From NCBI GenBank assembly GCA_003427395.1, contig BFEA01000585.1, positions 439,821 through 462,150 of the forward strand: 22,330 nucleotides of DNA, read 5' to 3'. The position numbers were made by a program, and so were the translations under genes. Shown in pieces: positions 16,312-22,330 of this stretch (positions are counted from its first letter, which is position 1; every line of letters begins with the position of its first letter). Below the pieces are notes generated by a model. The model had not been told where the DNA came from and ran no database searches. It was given only the letters and a program-made list of their open reading frames with translations. This DNA is from Chara braunii. Its lineage: Eukaryota > Streptophyta > Charophyceae > Charales > Characeae.

Positions 16312-16909
16312 CATACTTCTTCTTCTTCTTCTTCTTCTTCTTCAGACTTCGTCTTCTTCTTCTTCTTCAGACTTCTTCTTCAGACTGGAGACTTGATACT
16401 AGTTGGACAGAGATCAGTGTTGGATTTCGGTGGTAAGAGGTTGTGGTACTTACCGGATTCGAGACTTGGAGATTGTTGGGGTTGATACTCGGCGGCATCA
16501 CAGATCGGACACCGTTTACATTAGGACTTTGTACCTCCGACATTGGTGACTTATTGTCCACGACATTTTGATCTTGTTCGATGACATTTTGGACTACCAT
16601 ATCGGTGACCTACTGGATTCTATCTCAGTGACATCTGGTGCTACCTACATCTCCCACCTCTTTCGTCTCTTCCCCCACCTTTCGTCTGTGTATGATTGTA
16701 CGGGGCCTGAGCATCCTCTATGATTGGCTCAGACCCCACCATCTCACGATTGTTTGTGTGTTGAGTGATATCTGTGTGAGTCGGTCTATGTGAGTCAGTC
16801 TATGTGAGTCAGTCCATTTATCAGACTTCCGCTGCATACATGCTCATCCTACATTGGTTGATCTCTTGGTTCTGCCCATACTTGTTGAAGTATTCACGAG
16901 TATGCAACA
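15675..16909 (+). repeat. 3' LTR of the intact element
   Basis: 1235 bp, same ends as the 5' LTR. Differences include loss of about 8 bp in the GC-rich part (near 15939), a longer (CTT)n tract (about 16266-16382), one extra 16-bp TGTGAGTCAGTCTA unit near 16790-16812, and scattered substitutions. Its first 195 bp encode the C-terminus of the fusion ORF. The 5' LTR has an in-frame TGA at 12309 where the 3' LTR reads CGA-type sequence, so the 3' copy codes 16 residues further. Confidence 0.95.
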
Positions 16910-16914
16910 TTCTA
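16910..16914. repeat. Target-site duplication, right copy (TTCTA)
   Basis: Exact copy of 12160-12164, abutting the 3' LTR end GCAACA. Together they define one clean insertion. Confidence 0.92.
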
Positions 16915-16999
16915 TCACAATGTGCCACATGGCACGTCAATCAGTCCTCATCAGTGAGCTGGCGCAATGTCGACGTCAAGATAACCAGGTACGTATCCA

Positions 17000-17275
17000 C
17001 TATCGCCCCACAGACATGATGTCCTCCCGAATGTCGTCGAAACAGTCGCGTAGCCTCACCACATCAGCAATAATAATATACGTGGCATCGGCCACGTCAG
17101 CATACCCATAAGAAAATTGAAAGCCAGCCACCATGCCGAGCCGGCAGAGCATCGCCGTATTTCGCCGAATTGCCAGCGTAGAGCCAGCGTCCAGCCAGCG
17201 TCGCGGCGTCGCGCCAGTGTTGTCGTCAAAGCGCGAAGTCAGCATTGACACAAGACAGAATGTGTCCAAAGCCAA
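17000..17275 (-). CDS. Unrecognised minus-strand ORF (candidate only)
   Basis: 91-codon ORF without low-complexity bias (for example FQFSYGYADVADATYIIIAD and RDCFDDIREDIMSVGR). It lies beside the insertion site of the LTR element. I recognise no family. No promoter is visible, and the stop is followed by CGTACCTGG on the plus strand without clear splice logic. It could be a chance frame in GC-rich repeats (CCAGC words near 17170-17210), or a relic exon. Confidence 0.15.
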   Translation of the reverse strand: MALDTFCLVSMLTSRFDDNTGATPRRWLDAGSTLAIRRNTAMLCRLGMVAGFQFSYGYADVADATYIIIADVVRLRDCFDDIREDIMSVGR

Positions 17276-17278
17276 GAA

Positions 17279-17301
17279 GTCAACGCTTATGTAGCGTTGA
17301 C
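17279..17301. repeat. Perfect 9-bp-stem hairpin
   Basis: GTCAACGCT - TATGT - AGCGTTGAC is a perfect inverted repeat with a 5-base loop. It sits at the start of a GGCC-rich non-coding block (17302-17660). No T-run follows and no role is assigned. A second small hairpin (AGGGTCC...GGACCCT) lies at about 17603-17633. Confidence 0.7.
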
Positions 17302-17670
17302 GCGGGGTCTGGGCCCCAGATGTTGCATCCCTCGGCCGTCAAGATCTCAATGCAAATAACGGCCAAGATTGGCCTGAAACAGAATTCCCTATGGCCTTGA
17401 ACCTGCGCACAACAAGTGAGTGTATCCGACCAAGGGCCTGGGCGCGGTACCTTTGACCTGACAGTTGACTTGGACCCTTGACTTTCCAGGGGGCAATGTG
17501 TGGTCGCACTGCCTGGTGCAGGCCGTGTTTGGCCTGTGTCGTCTGGGCGCAGTTTTGGGCCCCCAGACTGCTGTAGAACACGGGTTACTGCAGTAATCTG
17601 AAGGGTCCTCGCAGCAATTTCGTGCGGACCCTCCACCAAAATCGAGGCAGGCAGCTAATATGAAGTGAAG

Positions 17671-17699
17671 CACGAGCTGGCCGACACGAGCTGGCCGAA
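17671..17699 (+). repeat. Short tandem duplication beside foldback arm
   Basis: CACGAGCTGGCCGA occurs twice in a row (17671 and 17686), the second copy running into the left arm of the foldback element. Confidence 0.8.
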
Positions 17700-18017
17700 T
17701 ATATACTCAGGATTTGAATTCAGGTCTGTGTTTCAGCAGTTATGGGTTGCTCACTTAGCAAGGCCCTGTTGGTCTCGGCAAGTGATTCTCAGGGCTTGGT
17801 TGCACTACTCACCAAATGTGCAAAATAAGAATGAATCCTCTACTAGAACGTGGGATAGAGCCACCATATGTTTTGTCTTTTTTGCATGTGGTGAGTAGAG
17901 GCCGTTACAGCCACTGCACGTATTCCTAAGAAAAGAGAAACAAGAAAAAAGAGAATTAGTGACTCATAACCATGATGCACAGACCTGAATTGGAATCCAG
18001 ACTATATATTCTCGGCC
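17693..18017. mobile_element. Foldback (long inverted repeat) element with tRNA-like arms
   Basis: The left arm (17693-17757: GGCCGAATATATACTCAGGA...TTCAGGTCTGTG...) matches the reverse complement of the right arm (17956-18017: ...CACAGACCTGAATTGGAATC...TATATATTCTCGGCC) over about 60 bp with mismatches. A nested inverted pair lies inside: CTACTCACCAAATGTGCAAAA (about 17805) and its counterpart (about 17880-17898). The core of the arms, read as GACCTGAATTCAAATCC, resembles a tRNA T-arm/B-box. It is non-coding. It may be a MITE-like foldback or two head-to-head SINE-like copies. Confidence 0.6.
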
Positions 18018-18742
18018 CACACACACAAACTGGAAGTCTAAAGTTTATCTCTGCTCCACGTGGGGTCCTCACTAATTCGTTGCAGGGGCCCTTCGAAAAA
18101 GAGACTGGACACAATTAGGACATGCACATCCACACGCACAGACATGTGCCCACGGTTTCGAGGTATGGTGTGGGCCCGACTTTTTCCCCTCTTGCTTTCT
18201 GATTTTTAGAAGCGAGGGGCATGTTTGGCCACCCCACCCTATCCTTTCAAATTTTTTTTTTGCGTGTGATGCGCCGCATCACGTGAGCGGGCATGCATGC
18301 GCGTGCACTCTGCGCCACATGTGTCGCAACCCCACGCACGGGATGCGCCGCACGTATGATCCAATCCATCAAAAAGAAAAAGAAAAAAAAAGTGCCTTGT
18401 CAGCAAGGAGGACGTCTGAGTAAATAGTGCAGTGAAGCCAAGTTTCTCATTAGTTTTCTTTTTTTTTCCTGATTTCGCTTTCAATGGATTGTTTTTGGGC
18501 CCACCATCCTCTTCCCTCCGAACGTACGCCATGTCGGATCGCTGTTCATCTTGCCACGGTCGCAGTGTATTGCGTTTTGGTGAATATTACGAGTCCGTGA
18601 ACTAGTGGTTTAAACCACCAGTACTTACCTAAAGTTGTGCCTGTTAACAAGCAACAATTTTAGGAAGCGTACAGGCCACTACAGAAGCGCTCGAATTCAA
18701 CAGACTAAACACGTTTTCTACTCGTTTTTTCCACGGCCGATA
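18018..18742. other. Non-coding sequence with small repeats
   Basis: No gene recognised. The word GATGCGCCGCA occurs at 18268 and 18341. TTAAACCACCAGTAC (18610-18624) is the exact inverse of GTACTGGTGGTTTAA (18753-18767), a 15-bp perfect inverted repeat with about 130 bp between the arms; its right arm overlaps the start of the RNase H relic. Confidence 0.6.
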
Positions 18743-19116
18743 GCTGGGACGAGTACTGGTGGTTTAAGTACACGTTAACTCACTACCCTGTCTTGAAAAT
18801 TGTTCATCAGTCACTACCTTTCATTGTCACAACTAACGCAAGTCAGTATGGAATTGGGCCGGTGCTACAACGGGACGATGGAAAGGGCTATAGACCAGTT
18901 AAATTCATGTCGAAGCGCTTGCCATCAGACAAAGTGGCTAACTCCACATATGAAAAGGAATTGTATGCCCTAGTTGAAGCTCTGAACACTTGGAAGCACT
19001 ACTTGCTCAGCAAACACTTCACTGTCTACTTGGATCACTCGACTTTGAAGTGGATTAAAACACGACCTCAGTTGTCTGACAAGTTAGTACGATGGTCAGT
19101 GTTCATCGACACTTAG
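18743..19116 (+). pseudogene. pol: Third pol relic: RNase H domain
   Basis: Open frame reading TLTHYPVLKIVHQSLPFIV, then TTNASQYGIGPVLQRDDGKG, VKFMSKRLPSDKVANSTY, EKELYALVEALNTWKHYLLS and YLDHSTLKWIKTRPQLSDKL. This is the Ty3/gypsy RNase H with the first catalytic Asp changed to Asn (TTDASQYG in the family), while the Glu of EKELYA and the Asp of YLDHSTL are kept. It ends at a stop at 19114, before the last catalytic motif. Upstream RT is missing. Its sequence differs from the relic at 6595, so it is a different subfamily. Confidence 0.9.
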
Positions 19117-19542
19117 ACAAAAGCGGTTAGCAGGGACCCCAACCCTGGTTAACCCCCTCAACCTTGAAAAGTGCATTGGAGATCATTTTTTTAGTTTTTT
19201 CTGTTTTTTTTTCTTTTGCCCTGTTTTTTTTTTGGTCAAGGTCTGTGTGTGCTAAGTTTGGTGTTTGTTGGGGTCTTGGAGTTGACTGTTTTGGCTAGCC
19301 CTGAAAAATCCTGAAAATCCTGAAAACTGAAAAGAGTGAATTTTGCATGAAAACACACTTTTGTTGGGGTCTTAAAGTTTTTTTTTTCAATTTTTTTTTG
19401 GCAAGTAGTTAGTATGATCTCCACTCTATCAATTGGTGGCAAGTTTGGTTAAAATGACCTTTGGGTTTTATTATAAATAGCCTGACAAGTGGTCTGGAAA
19501 TTGAGGCCTCCGTTAACCGTCTCTCACTGAGCTAAAGAACAA
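19117..19542. other. Non-coding insertion-like spacer inside the third pol relic
   Basis: Separates the RNase H end from the integrase start, where intact elements have continuous coding sequence. It contains T-rich runs, TTTGTTGGGGTCTT twice (about 19265 and 19363), triple ATCCTGAAAA-type words (about 19308-19330), and an inverted pair GGAGATCAT (about 19177) / ATGATCTCC (about 19414). This could be an inserted element or replaced DNA. It is not coding. Confidence 0.5.
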
Positions 19543-20490
19543 GATTTGCAATGGGTAATGTTGAGCAGCGCTTTGGTTTCAAGAAGACGTTTGCTAATAG
19601 ACATGAGCTTTTCGAGTGGCAAGGAATGAGAACTTGTCATGTATGCAGGAGAAACAAGAAACCTCATGCTCAGACCACTCCCTATTCGAAATAAACTAGG
19701 TGAGTCCATCTCCATTGATTTTATGAGTCTCACCAAGAGTCGGGACGGGAACAGTCGGGTAATAGTTATGGTGGATAGGCTCTCTAAATATGCAATGTTT
19801 ATTCCTTTACCCTCTGAAGCCGGAACGAAACTCGTCAAACAGAAGTTCCAAATGCGTTGGGTTTCCAATACAGATTTCCGAAAAACATTGTATCTGATCA
19901 CGAAGTACGGTTCACGGGCCAGCAATAGCATAAGTTATGGAAGTCTATGGCACTAGACTGACCATGTTGTCAGGTAGACATCCTGAAATGAATGGCTAAA
20001 CTGAACAAATGAACGCGTGTGCCAACAACTTCTGCGCATGTACATTAGACCCGACCAGATTGAGTGGGATGAGAACTTACCTAAGATTGCGGGTGCATAT
20101 AACAACAATGTAGACTCTGTCACGGGTAGGACACCCAATGCATTGCACAATGGTTGGAAGCTAAGACGGCCTATTGGTGCTTTGACCAGGGAACAAGTCC
20201 AACGGCTACCCCAAAGTCAAGGAGAATATGCGGAAGGCCCAAGTCCAAATGATTGAACAAGCGAACAAAAAAAAAAAAAACACCGTGAACCGTCTCAGTT
20301 CAAAGAAGTTGACTTGGTGTGGGTAAAGTCGAGCGAATTCTCCTTTGAGGAAGGAGTATTTTGGAATTACTGCCTGTCAATATCGACCCTGGGAAGCTCT
20401 CAAGGTGGTAGGGGATACAGACGGACCGTCATATCCCATTGACGTACTCCCACATCTAAAGACGTACCCTGTCTTTCATGCGTCTAAACT
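19543..20490 (+). pseudogene. pol: Third pol relic: integrase, nearly full domain set but broken
   Basis: A shortened zinc finger (FGFKKTFANRHELFEWQ, CHVCRRNKKPHAQT) lacks about ten residues between its halves. The core has the first Asp in SISIDFMSLTKSRDG (codon 19717), the second in IVSDH (19896) and the Glu in TEQMN (20003), so all three DDE residues remain but in different frames, with a stop at 19996. Core end and C-terminal part: RPDQIEWDENLPKIAGAYNN (20047 on), QFKEVDLVWVKSSEF, then a GPY/F-like module (YRPWEALKVVGD...YPVFHASKLL) to about 20490. Family role: insertion of cDNA into the chromosome. It could not be translated as one protein. Confidence 0.88.
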
Positions 20491-20494
20491 GCTA

Positions 20495-20948
20495 GGCCCA
20501 AAGGTCAAAGTCAACCCGCTGGTCAGCCACGACCGTTGATCAGATGCACATCATTGGTTGTCTGCAGGTATCCAGAAGAATCCCATCCAAGTGGGACACA
20601 TGGGAAATCTGCAATTGCACAGCATCCAAGCCATTGGCTTCCGATTGATCAGGGCTGTCGACCCCCGGAGACCAGAGGCTGGTCAATGTGAGTCAACACT
20701 ATAAAGTTGAACTAGCCCCTACTTGGAGAAGCATTCAGCCTTGCGCTGGCTTGACGCTAGCACGACATTGCGAGGCTGCAGAGAGATTATGCTGGCGCCA
20801 GCTTTGCTCTTCGAGCGCCAGCTCAAGAGGGAAGAGTCTGCTTGAGCGACCAGCGCCGCCACAGATTCAGACACTGCTAAGAGAGCGGTGGAGGAGGAGG
20901 ATAACGGTTGTCAGATTGGTGTATGCGATGAGGGGAAGCTTACCTGGA
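20495..20948 (+). repeat. LTR-like unit, copy 1
   Basis: Starts GGCCCAAAGGTCAA right after the integrase GPY/F end and ends GGGGAAGCTTACCTGGA. It contains GAGTCAACACTATAAAGTTGA (TATA-type core, about 20691-20711), CTTGACGCTAGCACGACATTG and a purine block. The same 454-bp unit recurs at 21059-21512. Position after integrase, the TATA box and resemblance to the promoter at 1231-1252 suggest part of an LTR (U3/R). A 188-codon frame crossing it is repeat-encoded and not called. Confidence 0.7.
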
Positions 20949-21058
20949 CAACGGCCTGGTGTCAGGGGCACCCAGGGAAAGGTCAAAACTGGCCTCCACT
21001 TGGAGAGCATTCAGTTGACTCTGAGAAAGTCAAAGGTCAACCCCAAAATGGAAATCCT

Positions 21059-21512
21059 GGCCCAAAGGTCAAAGGCAACCTGCTGGTCAGCCACTGCTGT
21101 CAATCAGATGCAAATCATTGGTTGTCTGCAGGTATGCAGAAGATTCCAGTCAAAGTGGGACACATGGGAAATCTGCACTGCACAGCATCTAGGCCAAATG
21201 CTTCCAATTGATGTGGGCCGTCGACCCCAGGAGACGACAGGCTGGTCAACGTGAGTCACGACTATAAAGTTAACCCAGCCTCTGTTTGGAGAGCATTTGG
21301 CCTTGTGCTGGCTTGACGCTCGCACGACATTGCGAGGCTGCGGGGAGATTATAATGGCACCAGCTTTGCTCTTCGGGCGCCAGTTTCAGAGGGAAGAGTC
21401 TGCTTGAGCGGCCATCGCCGCCACAGATTCAGACACTGATAGGAGAGTGGGCGCGGAGGAGGAGATCAGGGCTGTGAGATTGCTGTATACGATGAGGGGA
21501 AGCTTACCTGGA
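21059..21512 (+). repeat. LTR-like unit, copy 2
   Basis: Direct repeat of 20495-20948 offset by 564 bp, with scattered substitutions and small indels; the TATA region reads CGACTATAAAGTTAAC (about 21258-21274). The 110-bp spacer between copies holds further GGTCAA words. Downstream, TGTGACGTCATG (21520-21531) contains a TGACGTCA bZIP-type site. Confidence 0.7.
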
Positions 21513-22056
21513 GTTACCTGTGACGTCATGTTTCATATGCTGCTCGTCTCCAAGTAGATGAAGAAGATCTGCGCCATCCTCCCTGATTGGTGCTGATGTG
21601 GATGGTGGATGGGTGCCCCGTTGTGACCTGCTCATTGTATATGTCAGAGATCGTCAGAGGAGAACTGAATTGTCAAGGTGGCGAGAGAGGGAGATTCCCG
21701 AGGAGGAAGTGCGCATGAGGAGGGAACTATTGCTTTACTGATTCTCGTGGGAACTCTCCTCCTCCTCCTCTCTGTCTTATCTCCTCCTCTCCTCACTCTC
21801 TTCTCTGGGGTATGGGATATTGGGAGATTGCACGTACTTCGGGCAAGGACACATAAATGATTTTCGGAGACATTGTTTTGGCGCTGAGTCAGACTTGTAT
21901 GACGACACTGATTGGCTTCTCATCTGACCGAATTAATCGCACAATAAGATCAGTACCAATATAGCCAATTTTGCTGCAGGTTGTGTAGATAGATGGATCT
22001 ACATTCTCAATTCAGGGCTGGCATCTATAATTGTATTTCCTCTTTGATTTGGAGTG
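21513..22056. other. Continuation of LTR-like DNA, no gene
   Basis: A (CTC)n-rich stretch near 21755-21805 and the sequence after it (GGGAGATTGCACGTACTTCGG) loosely resemble 1620-1720 of the first LTR. This supports, but does not prove, that copy 2 is the 5' part of an LTR of that family. No reading frame is recognisable. Confidence 0.3.
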
Positions 22057-22224
22057 ATGATATCTTCTCTGGTTTCAAGTAGAATGGCTTCTGGTCATCT
22101 TACATCAGGTTCCGGGTCAGATATTGCACTCCAATGGGATGGCGCACCCGTTTTCCAGCTCAGCCCTTGTTCTATTTTCAATCTGAAGCCAGGTAATGGC
22201 CCCAGTAATCTCATTGTATCTTAA
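22057..22224 (+). CDS. Short ORF or candidate exon near window end
   Basis: A 55-codon ORF whose part after the second Met is non-repetitive: MASGHLTSGSGSDIALQWDG, then APVFQLSPCSIFNLKPG. CCAG|GTAATG (GT at 22192) could be a 5' splice site. I do not recognise the protein. It may be an exon of a gene continuing past the window, or chance. Confidence 0.2.
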   Translation: MISSLVSSRMASGHLTSGSGSDIALQWDGAPVFQLSPCSIFNLKPGNGPSNLIVS

Positions 22225-22330
22225 TTTGATAATTGAAGCCTTGGGCACCCGGCCTGTTGATCAAAACAAGAGAGCGAAAAAAAAAGGGTGCCTCACCTGC
22301 TGCTCAGTGACTGGATGGTACAGACACAAG
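22225..22330. other. Window end, no feature recognised
   Basis: Unique-looking sequence with one short poly-A run (22278-22286). Nothing else can be supported. Confidence 0.4.

Larger units (their letters stand above)
12165..16909 (+). mobile_element. Complete non-autonomous Ty3/gypsy LTR retrotransposon (chromodomain-bearing)
   Basis: The 4745-bp element has LTRs of 1204 and 1235 bp (TGTTACAC...GCAACA), exact 5-bp TSD TTCTA, PBS at 13373, polypurine tract just before the 3' LTR, and 2306 bp of internal DNA. The LTRs differ by roughly 4-5% by eye plus several indels, so the insertion is neither new nor ancient. The only ORF (14751-15869) seems to fuse a Gag-like N-terminus to the integrase C-terminus and chromodomain. 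Protease, RT, RNase H and the integrase core are absent. It would depend on another element for cDNA synthesis and integration. It does not interrupt a recognisable gene. Confidence 0.93.

Noticed and set aside
17000-17275. Host gene on the minus strand next to the insertion site
   Set aside because: No recognisable domain or splice support; listed only as a low-confidence candidate.
10388-20490. Idea that the RT relic (10388-11148) and the RNase H/integrase relic (18743-20490) are halves of one element split by the insertion at 12165
   Set aside because: They overlap by about 25 residues at the RT/RNase H border, and the insertion's target site is about 1 kb from the left half and about 1.8 kb from the right half.
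20688-21254. 188-codon plus-strand ORF
   Set aside because: Crosses the boundary between two direct repeats; similar parts of the two units are read in different frames and no domain is seen.
1-22330. CRISPR array, bacterial operon or phage
   Set aside because: No spacer-repeat pattern, no Shine-Dalgarno-led gene series; gene content is eukaryotic retrotransposon.

Overview
The window looks like repeat-rich intergenic DNA of a large eukaryotic genome, most likely of the green-plant lineage. The evidence is several Ty3/gypsy (Metaviridae) retrotransposon relics, LTR/primer-binding-site junctions close to the plant initiator-Met tRNA site TGGTATCAGAGC, site II-like TGGGCC promoter motifs, TTTAGGG-like stretches, and no compact gene layout. 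The protein style (a Gag N-terminus beginning PRRSKRIADLQQQ, and a chromodomain-bearing polyprotein end) reminds me of charophyte algae such as Chara. That is an impression from memory, not a search result. I see no complete host gene. Two short ORFs (909-1067 and 22057-22224) and one minus-strand ORF (17000-17275) are weak candidates.

Layout. 1-900: (TC)n, C/T-rich repeats, a duplicated CACGTG block and a TATA/TGGGCC core-promoter-like cluster ahead of a 52-codon basic ORF. 1093-1943: a probable LTR (TGTAA...TTACA, TATA box, internal minisatellite) followed by a PBS-like site. About 2640-3483: the end of another LTR followed by a PBS at 3487. From there a decayed Ty3/gypsy element runs to 7667: leader, Gag, in-frame Gag-RT deletion, RT, RNase H, integrase zinc finger. 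It stops abruptly at a 263-bp LTR-like unit (7668-7930) with its own PBS. 7944-10385: mostly non-coding, with a tRNA-like (SINE-like) stretch, poly-C runs, tandem repeats, a polypyrimidine block, AT-rich repeats and a telomere-motif tandem repeat. 10388-11148: a second RT relic. 11528-11704: a MITE-like element with 37-bp terminal inverted repeats and TA ends.

12165-16909 is the best-preserved and most interesting object. It is a structurally complete LTR retrotransposon with 1204/1235-bp LTRs, target-site duplication TTCTA, PBS and polypurine tract. Its only coding content is one intact ORF (ATG 14751, 372 codons). That ORF appears to fuse a Gag-like N-terminus directly to the integrase C-terminal GPY/F module and a chromodomain; protease, RT, RNase H and integrase core are absent. 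Between PBS and ORF lies a 1.2-kb intron-like segment bounded by a strong GTAAGT donor and a pyrimidine-rich TTAG acceptor, filled with degenerate repeats. It reads as a non-autonomous element that would need another element's RT and integrase.

16915-22330: hairpins, a 325-bp foldback element (17693-18017), a third pol relic (RNase H 18743-19116, integrase 19543-20490) and a direct duplication of a 454-bp promoter-bearing LTR-like unit (20495-20948 and 21059-21512). The relics share a decay signature: many stops sit where Gln, Trp or Arg codons are expected, and several catalytic Asp are changed to Asn. Both fit C-to-T/G-to-A change, as expected for methylated, silenced DNA.
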